From contig CAUYUJ010003636.1 of the NCBI GenBank assembly GCA_963575745.1, forward strand, positions 62,001 through 126,000: a DNA stretch of 64,000 nucleotides, given 5' to 3'. Both the position numbers and the translations under genes were made by a program. Positions 51,585 to 60,628 of this stretch are shown here, one piece after another. The notes below the pieces were generated by a model, which ran no database searches, was not told where the DNA came from, and saw nothing but the letters and a program-made list of their open reading frames with translations. The stretch is from Prorocentrum cordatum. Lineage: Eukaryota; Sar; Dinophyceae; Prorocentrales; Prorocentraceae. How positions within the stretch are numbered: the first letter of the stretch is position 1; every line of letters starts with the position of its first letter.

Positions 51585-53279
51585 CTAACACGACGCACTG
51601 GTTTTAGTGTGAACCTCCTCCACCTCCGTCTTGCCTGTTGTAATAACCAAAACATGTGTTCGGCACGCTGATTCACTTTCCATATTCATGATATCCGACC
51701 AATCTAAAGGTTCAACACCATCTGATGATATAGTATCGGCGTCGGTGCCGGAGTCGAAATCGTCGTCTCCCAGGTAGGTGGATACACCGTCGGCTAGGGG
51801 GTTTGCCCCACCCCATAAGGAACGGCGAAGTTGAGGTTCTCTAGGAGGAGGGCCGGTTGCCCAGCTTGGTTGTGATCGACCCCCTGCTAGTAAGGCAGTA
51901 GACTCTCCAGGATCGCCGGCCCATGTGCTTGAGGGCCCGTTTCCAGGCTGGGCTTCAGTGGTTAAGGTAGTGTAGGAATTCCCACTACCAGATCCCCTTC
52001 CCCTTCCAAACACTGATCCTATGTTACCAGGAGATCGTTCTGACAGATGGCCTATCGAACGCATCCTCTCCAGCAACTCATCATACTGTTGTTGTGTTCG
52101 GGGCATTTGGTGGTTGAGTGGCTGTAAGAGTTGCATGGCTCGCTGGTTGCCAACGCCTAGGGCGCGGAATAGGATCGCAGTTAGCAGTTGGAAGTTGGGC
52201 AGGTCAAATCCCACCGGCTGTGCCTCAAGTCGGGCCATTTCGAATCGGGTAAGGGTGACGTCGATTCGTTTTCCGTGAGGCACATGACAGTCGATGAGCT
52301 GTGTGCCTGAAGTGAGCTGGCGCTCATCTTCCAGGCGCTCGAACTTCATGCTTAAGAGGAACATGATGTAGGTTGCCGGGTCGGTGTGGACACCATCGAT
52401 GTCCACACCATAGTTTATAATGTCAGGTGGTACCCCCATGGCGAGCGTCCTCGCTAGGCCACCCAGGCCGCGTTGTATGGCGGCCGCTTGGGCCTGTGGC
52501 GTCATGCGTCCACTGGTGACGTTGAGCCACGCGTTGACCTCATAAACGTACTCGTGGAAAGGTACGTTGCCTTGAGGGTCCCAGCATGGGCCTTGTGTTT
52601 GCCCATCAGTGCTGTTATCTCCACGGCGCATGTGTCCGATTGCTGCCCCCAGCGCGAACCATATGATGGCGAAAATAACCAGCCCGAGGCTGTGAAGATA
52701 GGGGTGGTTATTAGGCGCGTTGCCGCGCTGGGGTAGCGCCTTGTCAAGTCTTCGAGGCGCTTTATCTCGCGGGTCTCCCCGCCTCTGCTTCAAGTGCTGC
52801 GCTTTTGGCTCGTTGCCGAGCGGTTGGTAGTAGCGCAGTGAAGAAGCGTATATGGTACCAATATTGTTGTTTAGACGTCGTACCTCTCGCGTTGCTTCTT
52901 GCTCTTGAATAGGTCCTCGTAAATGCACTGGGAACGGTGGCGCAGGGCGGTAGTTGGTCACGAAGATCGTGCCGTATAGCGCGAGGATAAGAAGAGCAAG
53001 AACTGACCACACGAGGGTGCGGCCAGCTCCGCTACCAAGTCGAAAGTGACTATGGTAAGTCAAATAGCATCCGATCCCATGGGAAGCGGATGGCAAATAG
53101 CGTCCGGTATCGTACTGAGGTTGTTCAGTAAGAGGAATGGGCGGATAAGATAGGATAAGGTCCATGTAGTGACCTTTCCAGCACATAGCGAACACTCGCG
53201 GTGTCCGGGCAAATAGGGCGCGCGTGCCTTGAGCCCAAGGCAACGGCGCGCGAGCTACACTCCCGATTCTATATAACAT
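51585..53279 (-). CDS. Gag N-terminal part with two membrane segments
   Basis: The frame is open from within the 5' LTR. The first ATG at 53279 (MLYRIGSVARAPLPW) and another at 53186 (MCWKGHYMD) both lie in the LTR, so the true start is uncertain. Two hydrophobic segments follow: VWSVLALLILALYGTIFV and, about 100 residues later, LGLVIFAIIWFALGAAIG. Then comes a globular helical region (about residues 250-420 from the first ATG) of capsid character, and an acidic tail. Copia Gag normally has no membrane anchor. The frame stops at 51585 and the natural protein seems to continue through frameshifts (ARRSLKGKGKGNRGRRR) to the knuckle. It carries the hairpins LGNEP, RGDPR, RGNAP and PGNGP. Confidence 0.65.
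   Translation of the reverse strand: MLYRIGSVARAPLPWAQGTRALFARTPRVFAMCWKGHYMDLILSYPPIPLTEQPQYDTGRYLPSASHGIGCYLTYHSHFRLGSGAGRTLVWSVLALLILALYGTIFVTNYRPAPPFPVHLRGPIQEQEATREVRRLNNNIGTIYASSLRYYQPLGNEPKAQHLKQRRGDPRDKAPRRLDKALPQRGNAPNNHPYLHSLGLVIFAIIWFALGAAIGHMRRGDNSTDGQTQGPCWDPQGNVPFHEYVYEVNAWLNVTSGRMTPQAQAAAIQRGLGGLARTLAMGVPPDIINYGVDIDGVHTDPATYIMFLLSMKFERLEDERQLTSGTQLIDCHVPHGKRIDVTLTRFEMARLEAQPVGFDLPNFQLLTAILFRALGVGNQRAMQLLQPLNHQMPRTQQQYDELLERMRSIGHLSERSPGNIGSVFGRGRGSGSGNSYTTLTTEAQPGNGPSSTWAGDPGESTALLAGGRSQPSWATGPPPREPQLRRSLWGGANPLADGVSTYLGDDDFDSGTDADTISSDGVEPLDWSDIMNMESESACRTHVLVITTGKTEVEEVHTKTSASC
53022..53037 (-). promoter_or_regulatory. Primer-binding site, initiator tRNA-Met-like
   Basis: On the sense strand TGGTAGCGGAGCTGG follows the 5' LTR after one base. 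It matches the complement of eukaryotic initiator Met tRNA 3' ends (TGGTAGCAGAGGATGG in animals, TGGTATCAGAGC in plants) at most positions, as expected for copia elements. Confidence 0.7.
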
Positions 53280-53301
53280 CTCCCAAAGAGCTACCCTTAA
53301 A
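53039..53301 (-). repeat. 5' LTR
   Basis: Aligned without gaps to 37326-37588, with 13 differences, mainly transitions. It has a TTATATAGAA box on the sense strand near 53264-53274, which might act as a core promoter although dinoflagellates rarely use TATA. It includes the GCCTT-GAGCCC-AAGGC hairpin at 53226-53241. It also codes for the first residues of the Gag frame. Confidence 0.9.
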
Positions 53302-53304
53302 ATA

Positions 53305-53570
53305 AACGATCCAAGAGAGTCCCAAGACAGCCCAAGGGTGCCCCAAGACGGGCCCAAGAGAGCCCCAAGAGCGCCCAAAGAGGCACCCAAGAGGGCCCCA
53401 AGACGCCGCCAGGAGAGCCCCACGACGGCCAAAGGCATCCAAGACGCCCCAAGACGGCCCAAAAGGGCCCCGAGACCACCCAACAGAATCCCAACAGAGC
53501 CCTGAAACGGATCCAAAACGGCCCCAAAAAAACTCCCAAGAGGCCCCAGAACGCTACAGAACGCCAGGGC
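53305..53570 (-). repeat. CTTGGGGCC minisatellite, block 5 (right flank)
   Basis: CCCAAGACAGCCC/GCCCCAAGAG phrasing, the continuation of block 4 across the insertion. Confidence 0.85.
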
Positions 53571-53689
53571 TCCTCACACTGAGCTTCAATGGCACCCCCA
53601 GAAGCCTTCCAATATTTGTTTTCTGTCATCCTTTTTCTCCCCGTCTTCCTCCTTGTCTTTCCCGTTGCCCTCCTGTTCCTCCTCCTTCT

Positions 53690-53990
53690 CTGGGCCGTTT
53701 GGAAGGCATCTTGGGCGTCGTGGGCGGGTCTTCGAGCGTCTGGGGCCCGTCTTGGATCGTGTTGGGACCTTCTTGGCGCCCCCTTGGGGCGATCATCAAG
53801 GCCCTGGGGGGGGTCTCGGGCAGCTCTGGGGCAGCTCTCGGACAACTCTCGGGCCGCGCCCGGGGTGCTCTTGGTCCGGAAACCCAGGGGCTGCCCCGCG
53901 CGCGCGAATTAGAAATATTGTAAAAAGCAGCCGCCGGAGATCTTAGCACGCCCCTGGCCCGTTGGGCTGGAGACTTATTCGCACGATGAT
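53690..53990 (+). repeat. CTTGGGGCC minisatellite, block 6, with terminal CG-run module
   Basis: The minisatellite to about 53895 ends in CGCGCGCGAATTAGAAATAT and a ~60 bp tail containing GGAGATCTTAGCACGCCCCT and GGCCCGTTGG. The same module ends block 7 at 55372-55460. Confidence 0.75.
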
Positions 53991-54309
53991 ATGGTTGAAT
54001 TTTCCATATAAAAAAGCGGGTTTGTTTTCTGGACATGCCTATCTCCCTGTATGCTCACCTTCTCTCTCTCTCTCTCTCTCTCTTGCATGAGGTGTTGACT
54101 GAGCTCTCAAAACGACACATGCGTTTGCGTTCATCACATGCCCATACTCACGCATACTGATCCCGTTTTCACAATCCAATCATTTGCGCGTTCCACTACA
54201 TTCCCTGACTTGCATTCAGAAGCACAGCCAACGATAATCAATATCCAACTGCCTGCGGCAAGTCCCGCCGCCGCGCCAGCCCCGCATTCTCGGCGGTAGC
54301 TGCTCGAAC
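53991..54309. other. Spacer with (TC)n, no gene
   Basis: AT-balanced sequence with a pure (TC)n run at about 54061-54083. Nothing coding is recognised. Confidence 0.6.
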
Positions 54310-54835
54310 CGACGATGAGGAGGAAAATGATGATGATGATGTTTACGCTGACGATGACGACGGCTGGATGATGACGACGATTGCGATGACGATGGCGAGG
54401 ATCGGACGAGGATGGATAATGTGGCGAACGAAAGCCATTTGCATTATCATGGCGGTTATAACCATGAGCAATCTGGCGATGGTGGTGGTAACGATGACGA
54501 TGATGATATGACGACGACGACGACAACTCTGTTGCTAATGAGGTTAGTGTGTACGGTATGTGAATGATTAGGATGAAGCTGATGATGCTGATGCTGACGA
54601 TGACGACGACGTTGATGAAGATGGTGTTGATGAGGATGATCGCGGCGACAATGATGACGATAGTGGTGGTGGTGGTGGTGATAACGATACTGATGCTGGC
54701 GCTGATGATGATGGGGCTGATGAGAACGAGGCGGAGGAGGATAAGGATGATGATGAAGAAGAGAAAGAGGACGAGGATGATGATGAGGACGAAAAGGGGA
54801 AGAGGCCGCAAACGGCGGTGACCATGATGACGAGG
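54310..54835 (+). repeat. (GATGAT/GACGAC)n tract
   Basis: Imperfect GAT/GAC/GTG triplets over about 520 bp. The acidic or Ser/Ile frames are artefacts. Confidence 0.93.
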
Positions 54836-54839
54836 AGGA

Positions 54840-55460
54840 GGGAACGGAGGAGCCCTCAAAGACCTCATTTGGGCCGTCTTCGGGGTGTCCCGGGCTCCCG
54901 CGGGGCAGTCCTGCGGGTCGGTTGGGGACCTATGGGGCCTTCTCTTGGCTCTCCGGCGGCCGTCTTGGGGCTCTCTTGGGACCCTCGCGGCCGTCTGGGG
55001 GGGTCGGTCGGGGCCGTCGCGAGGCGGCCTTGGGTTGTCCAGCGGCCCTTTTTAACCCGCGCGGGGTCGACCCGCGACAGTCCATGATTTCTGCTTCTTG
55101 AGAGGCCCTCTTCAGACGTTTCTTGGGGGCGTCTTGGAGGCGTCTGCGGTTTTTTGGCGGCCATCTTGGGCGCCTGGGGCTGATCGGACGGCGACTGGCC
55201 CGATGGATCGGCGACTCGGAGCCCTCCTGGACCGCCCTGGAGGCCCGCGGGGCCACCTAAGAGCGCCTCAAGGCGCTGGAGAGCCGCGCCGCGGAGGAAG
55301 CCCATCTCTGAATTGGGTGCCCCAAGGCCGCCTCGGGGCACCTCCTTGGCCCAAGGCCCCCAGGGGCCGCTCCGCGCGCGCGAACTAGAATATTGTTTAC
55401 CAGGTAGTGGAGATCTTCGCACGCCTCTGGCCCGTTGGACCGGCGAATTCCGACTTCGCC
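54840..55460 (+). repeat. CTTGGGGCC minisatellite, block 7, with terminal CG-run module
   Basis: TCTTGGGGC phrases to 55370, then GCGCGCGCGAACTAGAATAT and the GGAGATCTTCGCACGCCTCT tail shared with 53896-53985. Confidence 0.8.
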
Positions 55461-55554
55461 TTCCGATGCTCGTTTGGAACCTCAGTGGCATCGACCCAGC
55501 AACGCGATTGCGGCGGCGCTCGCGATGGCAGCTGCCCCCCCCCTCTCATTCTCC

Positions 55555-55575
55555 ATTTCGTACGTCGTCGGTCGT

Positions 55576-55606
<31 letters not shown>

Positions 55607-55730
55607 GCTTTCGTCGTCGTCGTTGTCAACGTCGTAGCCGGCGTCGTAATCATCGTCGTTTTCATCATCGCCGTCGTCGTCATCGTGGACGTCGTCGTCG
55701 TCGTCGTCGTCCTCGTCGTCCCTGTCTCGA
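55555..55730 (+). repeat. (GTC)n microsatellite
   Basis: GTCGTCGTC-rich tract of about 175 bp. Confidence 0.95.
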
Positions 55731-56035
55731 CCGGCCCGCCGGCTCGGCCAGCCCGCCGATTCAGCTCGGCTCGGCTCGGGCTGGCGGCGACGGAGCGGGA
55801 CATGAAGGATGAAGGAAATAAAAAACAGGAAATGGAAGACATTGTCAGATCAACAACCACGGAAACTGCAACGAGGCGTTATCGCTTACTTTACCTATGT
55901 ACATATCAATATTCCCGCCTGCTTGCTCAACCTGAAGGACCATGGTTGTCTGGCCACTTTCGTCTGAAACCCTCGCACCTTTGAGTTGCGAGATGCCCGG
56001 GGCAGCTGGTCAGGCCACTACCGCCTGATATACGC
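55731..56035. other. Intergenic, no gene supported
   Basis: Mixed sequence. Short frames only. Confidence 0.4.
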
Positions 56036-57035
56036 ATGTCAATGCGCACACATAGTTCCACATACCAATGGCATATACATGTACGTACCCATACATACGT
56101 AATTTAAATGCACATATGCAGTATGTTTCCCATAGGCGCATGTGTGCGCGCATGCGCGCACGCACGCACCCCGCTAACGTGCGAAACTCTAAAGGGCCAA
56201 ACTGCATGGCGCGCAGCGCCAATTCAGTATTCTATAAAGTTGTGTACGAATGTACATATATATACATATACATATACATGTACATATGTATGTATATATA
56301 TATATGTATATACATACATACATACAAACAAACATATGCATAATCTATATATATATGAATATGTACATGAATATGTGTATGTGTATACCAGCATACATGC
56401 ATACATACACACGAACATACACAAACACATACATCTACATATATATCTAATTATGTGTACACGAGCTCGTGTCTACCTAAACATATAAATGTACATGCAT
56501 GCATACAGACATGTATGCATGCATGCGTACATGGATACACATATACAATAGTACAAATATACGAACACACCTCGATATATCGAAACACGTATATATGCTG
56601 TATACATACATACTTCGATACATGCACATATACGTATATACACACAAACACAGACGCATACATACATACATATATACCCGTATACGCATGCATGCATGCA
56701 TGACTTCCTGCATGCATACACATATACATACATGCCTACATATATGCATACAGACACGCATGCATGCGCACATACTCATAAACATGCATACATATATACA
56801 TACATGCGTGCACATATACACATACATCCATACACGCGTACATACATGCATGCATGCAGACATGCACACACATGCATGCATGCATGCATGCATGCATGCA
56901 CGCATGCAACCATGCATACATACATGCATGTATGCACGCGTACAGCCATACACACGTGCCACGCACGCATACACACATTATATGTGCGCGTGTTTGCGCG
57001 TGTATGTATATACACACTTAATATATACAAACTGT
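56036..57035 (+). repeat. (ACATATAC/ATGCATAC)n tract
   Basis: About 1 kb of TACA/TGCA/TATA tetranucleotide variants, with several ATGCATGCATGC self-complementary runs. Confidence 0.95.
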
Positions 57036-57320
57036 TTCTTATACAAAAAAACGTTTGGGAGACAGTTTACAACGTGGTTTTCCCCAGCGCTGTAGTGCGC
57101 CCATAGCAAACAAAAGGGGGGCGGGGCAAACTGGGTCCCTGGAGACGTCCCCGCGACCGCCCTGGCGCCCTGCGTGCAGGGGCAGATTCCTGCGCACCCC
57201 GCGTCGGCGTCAAGCCGCGCCGTCCGCGCCGTGCGACCCCAGCGTGGATAGAGACTGCGCTCAGGGACAACTCCCTGCGCACCGCGCACCCTGTCTGGGT
57301 TGCGAACCGGCGCTGAACAC
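57036..57320. other. Short GC-rich spacer
   Basis: No coding frame or repeat that I can name. Confidence 0.4.
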
Positions 57321-57324
57321 GCAA

Positions 57325-58500
57325 ATGCGGCACGCCGCTGGTAGATTTTATACAACGGGGGCGATGTCTAACTACAAAACCCCATGGCGAAAACCCAATG
57401 TAAAGATTCAGTCTCTGATCGGAAGACGGGAACATCCCAATGTGGACATGCGACGCAGAATGCAAAAATGCCAAGCGCCAGCGCGCGCGGCGGCATGCCG
57501 CTGATCGATAAGTATACAACGGGAGGCATGTTGAATTCCAAGACCCACTGCGAAAACCCAATGCAAAACAATTCTCGGATCGGAGGACGGGGGCATCCCC
57601 ATGTGGATATACAACGCTGAATGCAAAAATGTCGCGCGCGCGGCGGCGGCATGCCGCTGATAAATATTGCACAGCAGGGCGAAAATTCGCGCGCGCTGAT
57701 ATGTTTTTTTTTTTTGTTTTACACCGGGGGCGATGTTTATTTCAAAAACCCAATTTCGAAAACCTCGTGTAAACCGTCATTTTCTGATCGGGAGACGGGG
57801 ACATCCGAACGTGGATATGCGACACTGAATGCAAAAATGCCAACCGCCAGCGCGCGCGGCGGCGGCACGCCGCCGGAAAATTTGATGCAACGGGATCGAT
57901 GCTGCACCCACAAACAAAAATTGCGAAAACCCAATGTAAAACAACATTCTCTGCTCGGAAGACGGGGACACCCCCATGTGGATATGCGACACTGAATGTA
58001 CACACGCCAATCGCCATAGCGCGCGCGGCGGCGGCATGCCGCTGATCGATTTCTCAACAACAGGAGCCATGTTGAACTCCAAAACACAATGGCAATAATC
58101 CGATGTAGAAATTCATTATGTGATCGAAAACGGGAAAATCCGCATGTGGATGCGCAACACTGAATGCACAGATGCAAATGGCCAGCGCGCGCGGGGCGGC
58201 GTTATGCCGCTGATCCATTTTTGTACAACGGGAGCCATGTTGAACTCCAAAACCCAATGGCGAGAACCCAATGCAACAATTCATTCTCTGATCGGAAGAC
58301 GGGAACATCCCCATGTGGACATGCGATACTGGACGCCCCAATACCAATCGCCAGCGCGCGCGCGGCCGCGGCATACCGCTGATAGATTGCACGCCACGGG
58401 AGCGAGGTTGAACTCCAAAACCCTATGGCGAAAACCATGTAAAAATTAATTCTCTGATCGGAAGACGGGAACATCCCCATCGGCATTCTCCTTGGTGCCG
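57325..58500 (+). repeat. Tandem array F, ~167 bp units
   Basis: Seven unit marks GATCGGAAGACGGGAACATC at 57417, 57578, 57786, 57953, 58122, 58289 and 58456. Periods are 161, 208 (with a T-rich insertion near 57685-57720), 167, 169, 167 and 167. Each unit also has CCAGCGCGCGCGGCGGCGGC, ATGCCGCTGAT, ACAACGGGAGCCATGTTGAA and CCCAATGGCGAAAACCCAAT. Confidence 0.93.
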
Positions 58501-58601
58501 AGGTGTATACAAGTGGCATCGATCGGCATCCATGGAATTTGTTCCAAGGGGGACAGATGCAAAAAAAAGATATTCGGATGCGAATTAATGACAGTCGGGA
58601 T

Positions 58602-58621
58602 CCGGGGGGGGGGGGGGGGGG
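58602..58621 (+). repeat. Poly-G run
   Basis: About 20 consecutive G, quadruplex-capable. Confidence 0.95.
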
Positions 58622-58659
58622 GGTCATCATTGTTTTCGCAGTTTTTAAACATTAGGCCC

Positions 58660-59150
58660 ATTGGGGGGCTGTTTCGGTGCATCTTTTAACGTTTTTTCTT
58701 GTATCTTGGGGGCCTCTTGGGACTTCTTGGGCGCCTCTTGGAGCCTCTTAGGGTCTCCTGGGGGTCTCTTGGGCCAAAACGTTCGAATCTTCGGTTCCTT
58801 GCCCCCGTCTTGGGCGCCGACTTGGGGCGTTATTGGGCGGTTTGGGCGTCTCGCGTGCCGTCTCGGCCCCCTCGCGGGCTCTCTTGGAGCCCTCTTGGGG
58901 GCGTCCTCGATCGTCTCGGGTGCCTCTTGGGCCGTCTTGGACGCAGTGGAAGCCCACAAGGCGAACGCGCAAAAAATATCAGCTTTCGTATGGGAAATCT
59001 ACGATTTGTGCTTATTGGGGTCGGGGTGCCTCTTGGGGCGTCTTCGGGGCCATCTTGGCGTCATGGGAGTTGTCTCGAAAGGCATCCGGAGCCATCGGAG
59101 CGCGTTTTCGAACGTTCCGAAGCCATCTTCGGGCGATCTTGGACGGCCCC
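58660..59150 (+). repeat. CTTGGGGCC minisatellite, block 8
   Basis: Same dispersed family. It is followed by GC-rich sequence and an (AT)n run at about 59230-59285. Confidence 0.8.
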
Positions 59151-59675
59151 CGGCGCCCCGGCAAGGCCCCCGGCGCGTCGGGCCCCACATTCGCGGTCGG
59201 GGCCCCGGCCCCCGGACCCGGTTCCCCGTTGCACGTGCGTGTGTGTGCATATATACATATATATATACATATATATATATATATAGCTCGTAACCAGAAC
59301 GCCCCACCATCCCTACCACATGAATGCGCGGAAGCGGCAGCAGAGCAAGAGATACGGGTCGCTCCTGGAAGTCGCCGAGGAAAACTGCCCTGCCTCGAGC
59401 CGCTCACCGACGAGGACGGTCGAGCATACCGATCGGCATGCGCACCACACGTGTGGCACCCAAAACGCAAAACGCTAACGGTGAGCCACATAGATCCACC
59501 GTCGGACAGAGGAGCGGGGGGCAGGGGTCAACCACATAGACGAGACCAGGCTGTGCGACCTCGATGGAGAGACAAGAGTCGCAAGAGGGCGGCGCGTCAG
59601 TCCGAGGACCGACCGCGGCGAAGCAAGCTGCGCAGCATCCCGACGCCAACCTTTGCGGCTCCACAGCGGACAGTG

Positions 59676-60587
59676 TCAGAAGAGTGCCCTGGATCTGTCG
59701 ACGAGTGCCTGTGCAGCCCTACGTGCAGTGTAGAAGTGCTGCTCATGCTGCTCTGCAGTGCAGTCTAAGGGGGGCGGTGGCTGGGTGCGAAGGGCGTTGT
59801 GCAGATGAAAAGCCAGCACCAGCCGCTCCACATCCTCTGGAGACGGGCCCCCCCCAAGTCCGAGACGCGACGCTGGGCTGCCATGGATCGGGACCGAGGG
59901 GGGGTAAACAACACTCCAGAGACCAGGGCAACGGACATAATGGGAAAACTGGTCGAGAGCGCGCGGCGGCAGCCGACGACAATCACACCTGAACAGGCAT
60001 CGCCTGGGGCCGCCCTGGGTGCGTAGCCAGCTACTCGAGAGCCACCCCCCGCAAATTGTTTTAATCGCAGCAGCTTGCCAGCTGGGAGGCGCTCCCGAGG
60101 CTAAAAGGTCTCGCAGGGCACACCATTCGGCTCGACCGACAGGGGGCAACTTCCAGGCTCGAAAACGACGGGCGAGGAGGAGGTGGAGCGAATCAGGGTA
60201 GAGGGAAAGGCGAAGGGAAGAGGTGAGGACACGCTGCGATTTCACTCGCCTCGGATGCTCCGAGGCACAGGCACCCGCACGCGCCGCGCCAAGAACGGCA
60301 CGGGCGGCGCGTGCGGCGATCTGCATGTCCACGGCGCCGCCGTCGTCGAAGCAGTTCTTCGCGTTCTGGAGCCGCATGACGATCGGGGGCGTCTGCCAAA
60401 ACCACGGGCTCCTCCAGCGCAGCCCAATCTCGGCGAGCGCGCCGTGGTCCCAGCATTGCGCAGCCAGGAAGACGAACAGCTGCTGCCAATTGGTGATCGC
60501 GTCCTCCGCAGAGCGCATCATCGTGGCAGCGAAGTAGACGCTGATCGAGTGCAAGTGGAGCGTTGACCATGATGAAAGGCCGAGCAC
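59676..60587 (-). pseudogene. LINE ORF2 C-terminal region with Cys/His motif
   Basis: 303-codon frame. Near residues 170-220: WLSSSWLRTQGG, CLFRC, then DQFSHYVRCPGLW. C-x3-C...H-x3-C followed by LW is the C-terminal zinc region typical of LINE polymerases. The N-terminal half is helical and basic. It follows the polymerase fragment through a frameshift near 60600. Confidence 0.65.
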
Positions 60588-60628
60588 GTCGGCCTTCGCG
60601 AGACTCTGAGGAGGCAGGTGCCGTATCT

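Larger units (their letters stand above)
37708..52821 (-). repeat. Family of 34 GNRA-tetraloop micro-hairpins
   Basis: The sense-strand consensus is GC-NN-G-GNRA-C-NN-GC, 14 nt. Copies start at 37708, 37862, 37888, 38495, 39284, 39922, 40181, 40588, 41911, 43450, 43709, 44764, 45388, 45421, 45931, 46012, 46522, 47100, 47353, 47401, 47662, 48802, 48883, 49448, 50150, 50366, 50441, 50915, 51062, 51389, 51935, 52715, 52769 and 52808. The variable pairs include GA/TC, AG/CT, GG/CC, TC/GA, TG/CA, CT/AG, GT/AC, AC/GT and GC/GC. Three copies use G-U wobbles (37862, 40181, 51935), and 45388 and 47353 carry one A-C mismatch. Loops are GAAA, GAGA, GCAA, GGAA and GUAA, with one GAGU. In the main codon phase they encode xG(N/D)xP. 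Confidence 0.93.
37326..53304 (-). mobile_element. ~16 kb Ty1/copia-type LTR retrotransposon
   Basis: Two 263 bp LTRs (37326-37588 and 53039-53301), a primer-binding site next to the right LTR, and gag, protease, integrase, reverse transcriptase, RNase H in that order on the minus strand. Integrase before reverse transcriptase defines the copia superfamily. At 16 kb it is about three times the usual copia length, and the extra room holds a KptA-like domain, a RING finger, a methyltransferase-like domain, Cys-His fingers and long Pro-rich linkers. About ten frameshifts and some stops interrupt the coding strand. The LTRs differ at 13 of 263 sites. A 5 bp AACGA duplication may flank it. The 34 GNRA hairpins described separately occur only inside it. 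Confidence 0.92.

Noticed and set aside
52803-52815. TTTTGGCTCGTTG as a spliced-leader match
   Set aside because: It matches only the core TTTTGGCTC and is explained by the GNRA hairpin at 52808-52821.
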